Shown here: one piece after another, positions 6,653 to 13,788 of the stretch
Layout of the letters: each line of letters opens with the position of its first letter
Numbering within the stretch: the first letter of the stretch is position 1
Assembly (NCBI GenBank): GCA_005879255.1
Contig: VBKY01000203.1
Location: 1-17,154 of the forward strand
DNA length: 17,154 nucleotides
Direction: 5' to 3'
Source of the DNA: Deltaproteobacteria bacterium
Lineage (GTDB): Bacteria; Desulfobacterota_B; Binatia; UBA9968
The notes under the pieces: model-generated
Seen by the model: only the letters and a program-made list of their open reading frames with translations
The model's database searches: none
Told to the model about the DNA's origin: nothing
Program-made: the position numbers and the translations under genes

Positions 6653-6900
6653 CGTAGAGGCAGTCTTCTTCCAGCTTCAATTTGAGGCACGGCCTCAGGG
6701 CAAAATTGCTTGGCGGTATCCACGAGCATCCGGGCCTCGTCCGCGTCACAAATGAATTCAATAAATTTGGACTTGCCACCGATATCGGCGAGAGCGATTT
6801 TCGCGCCGTTGATGAGCGTGTAATACAAGGGTGACGCCTTGGTAATCTGGGTCAATAGGCAGTCATGGTATGCACAAGAAATCTGAATCAATAGCTTCAT
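6640..6900 (-). CDS. Small conserved-looking hypothetical protein
   Basis: From ATG 6900 the minus-strand frame encodes 86 residues beginning MKLLIQISCAYHDCLLTQ. The frame extends upstream to 7011, but GGAAGGA lies ahead of 6900, so this start is preferred. The composition is protein-like: a beta strand start, then ALADIGGKSKFIEFICDADEA and a helix ending AKQFCPEAVPQIEAG, suggesting a small alpha/beta ligand-binding or P-II/ACT-like fold, which is only an impression. The stop codon and last residues lie inside or beside the right end of the inverted-repeat element, so the original C-terminus may have been replaced. I do not recognise the family. It may be real but trimmed. Confidence 0.45.
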   Translation of the reverse strand: MKLLIQISCAYHDCLLTQITKASPLYYTLINGAKIALADIGGKSKFIEFICDADEARMLVDTAKQFCPEAVPQIEAGRRLPLRQTV

Positions 6901-7069
6901 AGTGCCAAAGTAATCCTTCCGTGCTCGACAATCAATTACGTAAATTAACGATTTGGTTAAATCTACTCGCCTTCTGTTCGTCAACTGTCTCTCAAAGACT
7001 CGAACAATCAATCTGCTGGCGCTTATGCACGGGTGCGAAGAACTTTCTCAACCGTACCAAAGTCAGCCA

Positions 7070-7215
7070 GCCTCGACATCTTCGGGCTCAGACATGAAAG
7101 CTGCGGGGAGTCCCATAAGCTTTCCGATCCCGACGTCCCTAGGTCAGGAAATCGACGAAGACCCGGAAGTCGCCCTCGAAACGTTGCCCGGAATCACGAC
7201 TGACTTCGGAGAAGA
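7070..7215 (+). pseudogene. Decayed coding fragment, relic copy B
   Basis: This segment aligns with relic A (5789-5893) at DNA and peptide level: ASTS, then SP, then QEIDEDPEVALE against QEIVEDSERALE. The best-conserved block is near 7126-7162 (TCCCGACGTC...GAAATCGACGAAGAC). One extra base relative to copy A just before the GGTCAGGAAATC part, and other length differences upstream, shift the frame, as expected for decay. Beyond it, ETLPGITTDFGEE continues the helix that copy A loses. A longer plus-strand frame (6953-7423) runs through this relic, but its second half is antisense to the small membrane protein gene and is not considered a gene. Confidence 0.4.
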
Positions 7216-7266
7216 GTTTAGCACCTACGAAGAGTTGCTAATCCCGGCTTCGCCGCTTCTTCGCTC

Positions 7267-7419
7267 TTATCTTCCCACCAACAACAGGATCCCCGCTAGT
7301 ACCGCGAGGATTCCCATTGCTTTAGAGGGTATTGGAAAGCGTATGAGAGCTGACAGACCGGTCAGCATAAGCCAGAGTGCCAACAGTAACATTCCGATCG
7401 ATACGACTCCGATGGTCAT
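7267..7419 (-). CDS. Small membrane protein, 50 aa
   Basis: The minus-strand frame from ATG 7419 to TAA 7267-7269 encodes 50 residues starting MTIGVVSIGMLLLALWLMLT. It forms two hydrophobic helices (about 3-25 and 33-48) joined by a short basic, proline-containing turn (IRFPIPSKAMG) and ending LLLVGR. A strong ribosome binding site, GGGAGG, lies 6 bases upstream of the ATG, which is the main reason to accept it as a gene. Comparable two-helix micro-proteins with a G-x-x-L-x-G-x-x-A-L pattern are common and uncharacterised. It should sit in the inner membrane. It is below the size cut-off of most gene finders and is opposed by a spurious plus-strand frame. Confidence 0.7.
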   Translation of the reverse strand: MTIGVVSIGMLLLALWLMLTGLSALIRFPIPSKAMGILAVLAGILLLVGR

Positions 7420-7650
7420 TTGAATCCTCCCTTCTTCATTCCGCCCAATCCTGTTCCTTTGTTGTTAGCGAAGAGTTCTCTTGCTAGGCCGTCACGCAAG
7501 TGTTCGAGGGAATTTACTAACAAAGGCGTTTTACGCTTCGTGAGGCAGAAGATCTCAGATCACGCGCGCTCGGCTAAACAGTTGTGAGATAAACGTTGGG
7601 AAAGGGAAGAAGTTCAGTCAGCTTCGCCAAAGTCGCTTTGGAACCGGAAA

Positions 7651-7917
7651 CTAGAAACCGTAGGGTTGTCCTGCGTTGAGCCGGTTATCAATGCACTGAT
7701 GCGCGAATTGGCGCATATGGTCTTCAGCCTGCATCGCCGTGGTGAAAGTACGATTGGTGAACATGGAATGAAGGCCCTCATTAAAGTCGACATGGCCTTT
7801 CCATGCCCATGAGTTTGTTCCCAGGTCCAAACTAACTACCCCAACGTAGGCCTGTTTACGGTAAGATTCTTTTATCGTGTATCTTTTACTTTCTCGGCTG
7901 CGGATGTTCATAGTCAT
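7651..7917 (-). CDS. Hypothetical protein, 88 aa
   Basis: A minus-strand frame of 88 residues beginning MTMNIRSRESKRYTIKESYR. The middle (VGVVSLDLGTNSWAWKGHVD) has alternating beta-like hydrophobicity. The end, FTTAMQAEDHMRQFAHQCID followed by NRLNAG, is helical and looks like small conserved proteins of proteobacteria that share an 'A-E-x-x-M-x-x-F-x-x-x-x-I-D-N-R' helix. There is no signal peptide, membrane segment or metal motif. Start choice between ATG 7917 and ATG 7911 is open, because neither has a good ribosome binding site. It is on the same strand as, and 88 bases downstream of, the sigma factor gene, so read-through is possible. No function can be given. Confidence 0.55.
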   Translation of the reverse strand: MTMNIRSRESKRYTIKESYRKQAYVGVVSLDLGTNSWAWKGHVDFNEGLHSMFTNRTFTTAMQAEDHMRQFAHQCIDNRLNAGQPYGF

Positions 7918-8005
7918 TAGGCTACTCGTTCAGTGGCTCTAAAGCAAACACAATCGGCAGGATTGAATCTTTACCCGCGGGGAATTACTCATTCCTAACG
8001 CGAGT

Positions 8006-9574
8006 CTACTTTGTCGTTGGCATGAGCTGTCGCAGTGCCGGATCGGCTCGCCGCAGTTTCTTGAGCGCAATCGCCTCGATTTGGCGGATTCTTTCGCGTG
8101 TGATGCCGAATACCTTGCCGGTTTCTTCGAGCGTATAAGTCGACTTTTCGCGGATGCCGAACCGCATGCAGATGATTTTTTCTTCTCGGGGGGTAAGAGT
8201 CGTCAAAATTCTTTGCATCTCTTCCTTGAATTTTGCGTCCATGAGAAGCGCCTCGGGATCGGCGGCGCGCTCATCGGTGATTACGTCGGCCAAACAGTTG
8301 CCGGTTTCGTCGCCCAAAGGTGTTTCCAGCGAGATCGGTTCTCTGACTAAATTCAAAACCGTTTGAACTTTTGCTTCCGGTATCGCCATGTGCGCAGCGA
8401 TTTCCTCCGGCGTGGGCCTGCGGCCAACTTGGCGCCCAAGGCTATCCAACGTGCGCGTCAATTTATTGGTCAACTCGACCATGTGGACCGGAATGCGGAT
8501 CGTGTGCGCGTAATCCGACAGCGAGCGCGTGACCGCTTGGCGGATCCACCAACTGGCGTAGGTTGAAAAGCGAAATCCGAGCCGGTAATCGAACTTATCG
8601 ACGGCTCGTAGCAAACCGATATTGCCTTCCTGGATGAGATCCAGATAAGCGAGCCCGTGGCCGCAATATTTCTTCGCAATCGCCGCCACCAACCGAAGGT
8701 TTGCCTGGGCGAAATCATTCTTCGCCGCAGCGACTTGCGCCTTTTTGCGCAGGATCGTTTCGACTTTCCGCCCGAGTTCCGCAATCGGCATCCCGATCGC
8801 CTTTTCTACGGCGTGGATTTCTTTGCGTTGTTTCGGCTGTCCGTGGAATTTTTCTTCGAGTCGTTGGGCTTGCTCGTAGATTTCTCTGTGTTGTTGGATG
8901 ATGGCGTCTATTTGCTGGTGGTTGAGGTCCAACGATTTGATCAGCGTGGCGATCTTTTTCTGGCGCGTGAAGATTGTCGCGTCGGGCAGGCGGCCGCGCT
9001 TAAGAGTGGCTGATTTCTCCGACCGGGCAAGGGCACGTCGGCAATGATTTGCCAGGCGCTGGAGTTTTCCTATGCCCACCCGAAAGCGCGCTTTTAGAAT
9101 ACGCTCATCGCTGAAATGCTCACCGGAAGTCTCCACCCGCAGCTTGACGACGTCGCGCATACTCACCTGTCCGGCGGCAATCGTTTTGCCAAGCTCCAGC
9201 GCACAGCGGAGCGCGATAAGCGATGAGAGAGCTTCTTCGACGATTTGGCTCTCCCCTTCCTCGATCAGTTGCGCCAACCTGATTTCCTCTGCGCGGCTCA
9301 ACAGCGGAACCAGGCGTATATCCTGGAGGTAACGGACGATGGGATTTGGTGCCCCAAGCAGCGAGTCGCTTTGGGCGGCGCTGTTCAGCTCCTCAATGTG
9401 CGAGATTTCTTCCGCTGACTCGCGTTCGTCAACTTCGATATCCGCGTCAAGGACTGTATCGATGGCCCAACTTTTTGTGTGCAAGCGCGCCGATATTTCG
9501 ATCTCGGAGGTATTTTCCGTTTCGATTGGCAGTACTCGGAATTCTCCCGAGGCATCAGCATCATTTTCGATCAT
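8006..9574 (-). CDS. RpoD-like RNA polymerase sigma-70 factor lacking region 1.1
   Basis: About 522 residues from ATG 9574, chosen over GTG 9583 because AAGGTG lies 8 bases before it. Numbered from the GTG, the order is an acidic N-terminal tail (1-75), region 1.2 ([20 protein letters not shown], 80-99), a long charged non-conserved region (about 112-285), regions 2.1-2.4 ([18 protein letters not shown] from 289; [20 protein letters not shown] 314-333; [19 protein letters not shown] 337-355), region 3 (377-440) and region 4.2 ([20 protein letters not shown], 484-503). Core-binding and -10/-35 recognition segments closely resemble housekeeping RpoD, so it should read TTGACA/TATAAT-type promoters. 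The autoinhibitory region 1.1 is replaced by a short acidic tail. It may be a second RpoD or a group 2 sigma, and which one cannot be told from this window. Confidence 0.93.
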   Translation of the reverse strand: MIENDADASGEFRVLPIETENTSEIEISARLHTKSWAIDTVLDADIEVDERESAEEISHIEELNSAAQSDSLLGAPNPIVRYLQDIRLVPLLSRAEEIRLAQLIEEGESQIVEEALSSLIALRCALELGKTIAAGQVSMRDVVKLRVETSGEHFSDERILKARFRVGIGKLQRLANHCRRALARSEKSATLKRGRLPDATIFTRQKKIATLIKSLDLNHQQIDAIIQQHREIYEQAQRLEEKFHGQPKQRKEIHAVEKAIGMPIAELGRKVETILRKKAQVAAAKNDFAQANLRLVAAIAKKYCGHGLAYLDLIQEGNIGLLRAVDKFDYRLGFRFSTYASWWIRQAVTRSLSDYAHTIRIPVHMVELTNKLTRTLDSLGRQVGRRPTPEEIAAHMAIPEAKVQTVLNLVREPISLETPLGDETGNCLADVITDERAADPEALLMDAKFKEEMQRILTTLTPREEKIICMRFGIREKSTYTLEETGKVFGITRERIRQIEAIALKKLRRADPALRQLMPTTK

Positions 9575-10038
9575 CTTTTTCACCTTGTCATGTCAGTAGT
9601 GACATTCGGCCGCGCGCAAAAGCGAAACGCTCAGCGAGATTAGATTGGCAGCAACTATTAGAAGGACAAGCCGGCGGTCCTCAAACGGCCACCGCTCCGG
9701 GAAATGAATGCTGGACCTATCTATTGATTATCGAGGGTTTGTAGTCAGCACAGTAGGGTGATTGTGGTAGTTTGTCAACGTTAATGTGCGCTGATTGCGT
9801 TACAGTTTAGTCAAAGGTTACGGGCGCCGTCGATTAATGCGTGATGCATCGGGGATTTGGGCCCGATTTGGGGTCCGGCAAATATGTTCCCTCGCCGGTG
9901 GGCCCAGAAGCGATGGAGCCTGTTCTAGTCGCGAATCGTGCGCGGAACCCGCGCGGTTCTTGCTGCGCGCAGATACCGGTCAAATTTTCTGCGAGCAGCA
10001 GTCTGGATGAAAAAGATTTGGAATGACTGACGGGAAAC
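9575..10038. other. Intergenic region upstream of the sigma factor gene
   Basis: No convincing gene is visible in these ~460 bases; the short open frames lack ribosome binding sites and protein-like composition. It holds the 5' side of the sigma factor gene, with a candidate promoter at 9750-9778. Near the end of the gap-CBS operon it holds a GC-rich palindrome cluster at 9940-9972: GCGCGG-AAC-CCGCGC (9940-9954), the overlapping GAACC/GGTTC pair (9945-9959) and the perfect palindrome CTGCGCGCAG (9963-9972). The cluster could help stop minus-strand transcripts from the CBS gene, but no T-run follows, so an intrinsic terminator is not claimed. Confidence 0.5.
9750..9778 (-). promoter_or_regulatory. 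Candidate promoter of the sigma factor gene
   Basis: On the minus strand a perfect TTGACA (complement of 9773-9778) is followed after 17 bases by TACTGT (complement of 9750-9755). The -35 matches consensus fully, the -10 only at three of six positions. It lies about 175 bases upstream of the sigma start codon, pointing towards it. If real, transcription would begin near 9743. Confidence 0.3.
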
Positions 10039-10428
10039 TCACAAATCGTACACTGGACTGGATATGGTCACGTGTTTTCCCATCGCGATCGCGTTGACGA
10101 TGTCGGCGCGGCTGACGATACCGACAATCTTATCGCGGTTTATCACCGGCAGGCGTTGAATTCGGTTTTTGCTCATGAGCTGAGCGATCTCTTCAATCGG
10201 CGTGTCTTCGGCGACGCTGATCACTTTCTTGCTCATGATCGCCTTAACATCTTTGCCCTTTTTGGCAACGATATCCATTTCGGAGACGATGCCGACGATT
10301 TTGCCGTTTTTGCCAACGACCGGCGCGCCGCTGATCTGATTCTTGATGAGGGTCATTGCCAGTTTCTTGACCGGCATCGTAGGTTCGACCGTAATGATGT
10401 CTCTGGTCATAATCTCCTTGGCGATCAT
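10039..10428 (-). CDS. Two-CBS-domain protein, co-transcribed with gap
   Basis: A 129-residue protein consisting of a CBS pair. CBS1 covers about residues 7-58 (IMTRDIITVEPTMPVKKLAM to GIVSEMDIV). CBS2 covers about 64-118 (IMSKKVISVAEDTPIEEIAQ to GIVSRADIVNAI). Both repeats keep the G-I-V-S-x-x-D nucleotide-contact motif. It has no catalytic or DNA-binding domain. It follows gap with 12 bases between genes. The gap stop codon TAG forms the start of a near-perfect ribosome binding site, TAGGAGGT, placed 7 bases before the ATG, so translation is probably coupled. An adenylate-sensing partner for central carbon metabolism is an attractive inference from position but is not shown. It is distinct in sequence from the CBS gene at 2596-3045. 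Confidence 0.9.
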   Translation of the reverse strand: MIAKEIMTRDIITVEPTMPVKKLAMTLIKNQISGAPVVGKNGKIVGIVSEMDIVAKKGKDVKAIMSKKVISVAEDTPIEEIAQLMSKNRIQRLPVINRDKIVGIVSRADIVNAIAMGKHVTISSPVYDL

Positions 10429-10448
10429 GTTGAATACCTCCTAAAGAC
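10428..10448 (-). promoter_or_regulatory. Shared stop codon / Shine-Dalgarno of gap and the CBS gene
   Basis: Read on the minus strand the junction is CTT-TAG-GAGGT-ATTCAAC-ATG. The gap stop TAG is the first three bases of TAGGAGGT, so a ribosome finishing gap sits on the site that initiates the CBS gene. This supports translational coupling and a fixed expression ratio. Confidence 0.75.
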
Positions 10449-11454
10449 CTTTTTCAGCCATCAATTCTGCCACGTCGCCGACACGACAACTATAGCCCCA
10501 CTCGTTGTCGTACCAACTAAGTATCTTGGCCATTTTGCCCTCGAGCACGACGGTTGAAAGGCTGTCAACAATTGAGGATGCCGAATTACCACGAAAATCG
10601 CTGGAAACCAAGGGCTCGTCACAATAGGCCAAGATGCCATTCATTTTGCCGTTTGCAGCCTGCTTGAGCGAGTCGTTAACCGCTTCGACGGTGGCGGCTT
10701 TCTTGAGATCAACGACGAGATCGACGATCGACACGGTCGAGGTCGGCACGCGCAACGATAGTCCATGGAGCTTACCTTTGAGTTCGGGCATGACCAAACC
10801 TATAGCCTTCGCGGCGCCGGTGCTGGTCGGCACGATATTTATCGCCGCGGCGCGCGCTCGCCTCAAGTCTTTGTGCATCAGATCCAAGATGCGTTGATCA
10901 TTGGTGTATGCATGGGTCGTGGTCATGAGGCCGCGTTCGATACCGAAACTATCATGCACCACCTTGGCTACTGGCGCCAAACAGTTGGTCGTGCACGAAG
11001 CATTCGAAACGATGTGATGCTTGCGCGGATCGTAATTTGAGTCGTTGACGCCCAGGACCAACGTGATGTCTTCATTCGTCGCCGGCGCCGTGATAATGGC
11101 TTTTTTGGCGCCCGATTCCAAATGAGCACGCACGTGAGCGGCGTCGGTAAAAACGCCGGTGGACTCGATAACGATATCGACGCCGAGCCGTTTCCAAGGC
11201 AGGCGGGAAGGATCCTTTTCATTCAAAACGGCGATGTTGTGACCATCGATACTGAGGACGCCTTCGCCGATCTCCACCTTACCCGGATAGACTCCGTAAT
11301 TGGAGTCGTAGCGAAACAAATGCGCGTTGGTTTTTAAGTCTGCCATGTCATTCACGGCGACAACCATCAGCCCGTTTTTGTGGCGCGCAAGCATGCTTCG
11401 CAAAACCAGCCGGCCGATCCGGCCAAAGCCGCTAATCGCGATTTTGGTTGTCAT
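10441..11454 (-). CDS. gap: Glyceraldehyde-3-phosphate dehydrogenase, type I
   Basis: A 337-residue full-length enzyme that oxidises glyceraldehyde 3-phosphate to 1,3-bisphosphoglycerate with NAD. The Rossmann motif GFGRIGR (9-15) and Asp36 in VAVNDMADL indicate NAD preference. The catalytic [12 protein letters not shown] (150-161) places Cys154 as nucleophile and His181 (TTTHAYT) as its base. [14 protein letters not shown] (206-219), [13 protein letters not shown] (234-246) and [13 protein letters not shown] (313-325) complete the family pattern. The ATG at 11454 has AAGGAA just upstream, and a good promoter lies 120-145 bases further up. The CBS gene follows with translational coupling. No pgk or tpi accompanies it, so it is not in a classical glycolytic operon. 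Confidence 0.96.
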   Translation of the reverse strand: MTTKIAISGFGRIGRLVLRSMLARHKNGLMVVAVNDMADLKTNAHLFRYDSNYGVYPGKVEIGEGVLSIDGHNIAVLNEKDPSRLPWKRLGVDIVIESTGVFTDAAHVRAHLESGAKKAIITAPATNEDITLVLGVNDSNYDPRKHHIVSNASCTTNCLAPVAKVVHDSFGIERGLMTTTHAYTNDQRILDLMHKDLRRARAAAINIVPTSTGAAKAIGLVMPELKGKLHGLSLRVPTSTVSIVDLVVDLKKAATVEAVNDSLKQAANGKMNGILAYCDEPLVSSDFRGNSASSIVDSLSTVVLEGKMAKILSWYDNEWGYSCRVGDVAELMAEKGL

Positions 11455-11570
11455 GTGATTTCCTTTCCAGTTGCGACCATTAAGGCCATGTCATCTGTCG
11501 AAGGATGGAACTCGCATGGACGAGAATAGAACGTGTGATGTTCGTGCCGTGGAGACCTACGCTGAATTTA

Positions 11571-11599
11571 AATTTAACTCTCTGATGAGACGTTCTCAA
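11571..11599 (-). promoter_or_regulatory. Candidate promoter of gap
   Basis: On the minus strand TTGAGA (complement of 11594-11599; five of six consensus bases) is separated by exactly 17 bases from TAAATT (complement of 11571-11576; four of six). It reads towards gap, with an expected start near 11564 and a leader of about 110 bases. Confidence 0.5.
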
Positions 11600-11895
11600 C
11601 CTTGCGAAACGATGTCGCATGCACTAGCTGTTTTGGTTCAGTGGCGTTAAAAGAACCAACTTAGTCTAGACTGCTCTCGATATAACGCTCGGAATGCACC
11701 GGAAATTGTGGAATCGCTGCTTTCCCTTGGCAAATCAGTTGACTCACATGTTTTCGCAAATGCCAGGATGAAAACGCGCTGGAGACACTGCTTCACCCGA
11801 CCCGCTCCAACGCACGAAACGAATTCCGTTTGTGAGAATACAAATCTATGTGTTGCCAATTATGCGAAGAAAACTGAGTGAAATATTGGAAACCC

Positions 11896-11924
11896 TTGGA
11901 ACCTATCCACCTCGTAATTATAAC
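11896..11924 (+). promoter_or_regulatory. Candidate promoter of the UspA gene
   Basis: TTGGAA (11896-11901; four of six) and TATAAC (11919-11924; five of six) are spaced by exactly 17 bases and point at the UspA gene. The expected leader is about 125 bases long and ends in a very strong GAGGAGGGGG ribosome binding site. Confidence 0.45.
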
Positions 11925-12057
11925 CCCGCTGATAGCATAAATATTGCGTTGGTTGCGTGAGAAGGGGCCACGCAATATGTTACGCTTAAAGTCGAGAGGA
12001 TCTTATGCGCAAAACAATCGAGAAGGTCAAAAAGACGATCGTAAAGAGGAGGGGGCT

Positions 12058-12963
12058 ATGTATACAAAGATGCTGATACCTCTAGATGGTTCGAAGACTG
12101 CAGAAAAGGTTTTGCCCTATGCTCGCTATCTGGTGGGCAAGTTGAGAATCCCCGTCGAGCTGTTGGCTGCCATCGACATGGCCGAGATGGCAACCCATAT
12201 CCCAGCGGAAAAGGCCCGTCTCTTCGAGTCGATGATCGAAGACAGCGTGAGGAACAGCGCGGGCTATTTGCGAGGAGTCGCCAGCACCTTCCGCGACGCT
12301 GATGTGAAATGCACAGTGGAGAAGGGCCGCGCCGACGCGGTGATCGTCGAAAAGGGCGGGGAGGACACGGGTACGCTGATCTGTATGGCGACCCATGGTC
12401 GCTCCGGACTCGATCGCTTCTTGTTGGGTAGCGTGGCGGAAAAAGTTTTGCGCGCTGCGGCAAATCCCTTGATGTTAGTTCGGGCGACGGAAGAGGCAAA
12501 GTCGGAGGCGGAGGCAGCACTGAAATCGATGATCGTACCTTTGGATGGGTCGGAGTTGGCTGAGAGCGTAATCCCGATGGTAGCTGAGGTAGCAAACAAA
12601 TTGCAGCTGGAAGTCATCTTGTTCCGCGCCTATCACATCCCCTACTACGCTTATGCGGGCGACGAGACTTCCTTTGTGGTCGATTACGACGAGCTGCTCG
12701 TGGGCGTGCGCGACGAGGCGACTGAATATCTCGAGAGAAAGATGGCGGAGGTAAAGAAGCTCGGAGTAGAAAAGGTGACCTTTGCGACCGAGGAAGGTTT
12801 CGCTGCAGACAAAATTATCGCCTTAGCTCGCAAGACCCCGGATAACTTGATCGCGATGTGTTCCCACGGGCGCACGGGCGTGAAACGCTGGGTGCTGGGC
12901 AGCGTAGCGGAGACCGTCGTGCGCCATTCTGGCGATCCGGTTCTGATTAATCGGCCGGATTAA
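12058..12963 (+). CDS. Tandem universal stress protein (two UspA domains)
   Basis: A 301-residue protein made of two UspA domains. Domain 1 (1-143) runs from MLIPLDGSKTAEKVL to GSVAEKVLRAAANPLMLVRA. Domain 2 (156-298) runs from MIVPLDGSELAESVIP to GSVAETVVRHSGDPVLINRP. Each has the strand-1 Asp (Asp10, Asp162) and a phosphate-loop of the form x-(T/S)H-G-9x-G-S (residues 111-125 and 268-282). The first glycine of the classical G2xG9xG motif is Ala in domain 1 and Cys in domain 2, so ATP binding is likely but not certain. The ATG at 12058 is preferred because GAGGAGG sits directly upstream; in-frame codons back to 11944 lack this. UspA proteins accumulate under starvation, redox or respiratory stress. 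A damaged UspA copy and an adenosine-specific kinase follow on the same strand. Confidence 0.92.
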   Translation: MYTKMLIPLDGSKTAEKVLPYARYLVGKLRIPVELLAAIDMAEMATHIPAEKARLFESMIEDSVRNSAGYLRGVASTFRDADVKCTVEKGRADAVIVEKGGEDTGTLICMATHGRSGLDRFLLGSVAEKVLRAAANPLMLVRATEEAKSEAEAALKSMIVPLDGSELAESVIPMVAEVANKLQLEVILFRAYHIPYYAYAGDETSFVVDYDELLVGVRDEATEYLERKMAEVKKLGVEKVTFATEEGFAADKIIALARKTPDNLIAMCSHGRTGVKRWVLGSVAETVVRHSGDPVLINRPD

Positions 12964-12987
12964 CGTGGGGTTTGGTTGTAAGGAGAA

Positions 12988-13222
12988 ATGCTCGTGCCGC
13001 TGGCGCAGGAGCTGCGCGCTGAGGGCCTTGAACAGGTGCTCCCGATGGTTCTCGAAGGCGATCCGGCAGGCAAAATTATCGACCTGGCCAATACGACGCC
13101 GAATAGCCTGATCGCCATGTCGACACGGCAGATCCGGTATCGGGCGCTGGATGCTGAGCAGCGTCGCAAAAAAATCGTTCAGCACTCACGGCACCCCCGT
13201 GCTTCTCATCAGGGCGACTTGA
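12988..13222 (+). pseudogene. Frameshifted, internally deleted UspA remnant
   Basis: The frame from ATG 12988 opens MLVPLAQELRAEGLEQV and continues GDPAGKIIDLANTTPNSLIA before losing similarity. After a shift in the ACAC-rich stretch at 13122-13127 another frame continues the UspA pattern: GRSGIGRWMLSSVAKK, then THGTPVLLIRAT and a TGA at 13220-13222. Two missing bases (expected ACACAC, found ACAC) restore STHGRSGIG exactly. The N-terminal strand MLVPL is joined directly to a helix normally ~90 residues later, so an internal deletion also occurred. It is therefore a degraded second UspA gene, 24 bases after the intact one. A continuous 85-residue frame to 13245 exists but its tail is not UspA-like. 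Confidence 0.75.
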
Positions 13223-13302
13223 AACGCACCCTTCGTTTTCGATAGCCTCACTATCGGCGCGGAAAGACTCGCGCGCCGTGTAATTTAAAGAGGTGTGCCG
13301 CC

Positions 13303-13788
13303 ATGCAACTCACGACCGTTAAGATCGACAAGCCGGAAGATATCAATTTCATCCTGGGCCAAAGCCACTTCATCAAGACCGTCGAGGATATTCACGAAAC
13401 GCTGGTTCAGTCGGTCCCCGGGATCAAATTCGGTCTCGCCTTCTGCGAAGCCTCGGGCGCAATGCTAGTTCGCTGGACGGGCACAGATGAATCAATGATT
13501 GAATTAGCCAAGCGCAACGCGCTGGCTCTCTCCGCGGGTCACAGTTTCATCCTGTTTCTCGGCGCGGGGTTTTTCCCGGTCAATATTCTCAATGCCATCA
13601 AAATGGTTCCTGAGGTTTGTCGCATCTTCTGCGCGACCTCCAATCCGGTCGAGGTCGTGATTGCCGAGACCGATCAAGGGCGAGGCATCATGGGAGTGAT
13701 CGATGGCGCCAAGAGCCAAGGCGTCGAGGACGCGAATGGAATCGCTTGGCGCAAGGAGCTATTGCGTAAAATTGGCTACAAACTTTAG
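13303..13788 (+). CDS. Adenosine-specific kinase
   Basis: A 161-residue protein of the Adenosine_kin family (PAE2307-like). These are compact proteins reported to bind or phosphorylate adenosine and are common in archaea and anaerobic or thermophilic bacteria. Diagnostic stretches are INFILGQSHFIKTVEDIHET (14-33), KFGLAFCEASGAMLVRWTG (42-60), NALALSAGHSFILFLG (71-86) and VCRIFCATSNPVEVVIAETD (104-123), with GRGIMGVIDG after that. It is unrelated to ribokinase-type adenosine kinases. AGAGGTG lies about 9 bases before the ATG. It follows the UspA gene and its remnant on the same strand after about 80 bases. That spacer contains two short hairpins (13241-13255 and 13256-13277) that could affect read-through. 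Confidence 0.9.
   Translation: MQLTTVKIDKPEDINFILGQSHFIKTVEDIHETLVQSVPGIKFGLAFCEASGAMLVRWTGTDESMIELAKRNALALSAGHSFILFLGAGFFPVNILNAIKMVPEVCRIFCATSNPVEVVIAETDQGRGIMGVIDGAKSQGVEDANGIAWRKELLRKIGYKL

Larger units (their letters stand above)
11455..12057. other. Divergent intergenic region between gap and the UspA gene
   Basis: About 600 bases without a supported gene. It separates two divergent transcription units and contains one promoter-like pair for each: 11571-11599 towards gap and 11896-11924 towards the UspA gene. The stretch between them (11640-11880) shows no recognised operator, and the short open frames there do not look like proteins. A small palindrome, AAACG-AATTC-CGTTT, occurs near 11817-11831. 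Confidence 0.5.

Noticed and set aside
6953..7423. 156-codon plus-strand open frame
   Set aside because: Its first half crosses relic copy B, which shows indels against copy A, and its second half is antisense to the 50-aa membrane protein with a strong ribosome binding site. No ribosome site or protein family supports it as one gene.
9940..9972. GC-rich palindromes as terminator of the gap-CBS operon
   Set aside because: Overlapping short palindromes without a T-run on the transcribed side; kept only as a note in the intergenic entry.
10072..10557. 161-codon plus-strand frame opposite the CBS gene and the end of gap
   Set aside because: Crosses two confirmed minus-strand genes; Asp/His/Phe-rich shadow composition.
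12056..12595. 179-codon minus-strand frame opposite the UspA gene
   Set aside because: Antisense to conserved UspA codons, Pro/Ser/Arg-rich as expected for a shadow frame.
13241..13277. Two adjacent short hairpins between the UspA remnant and the adenosine-specific kinase as an intrinsic terminator
   Set aside because: Stems of only 5 and 6 bp, a 10-base loop in the second and no T-tract; not enough to call a terminator.
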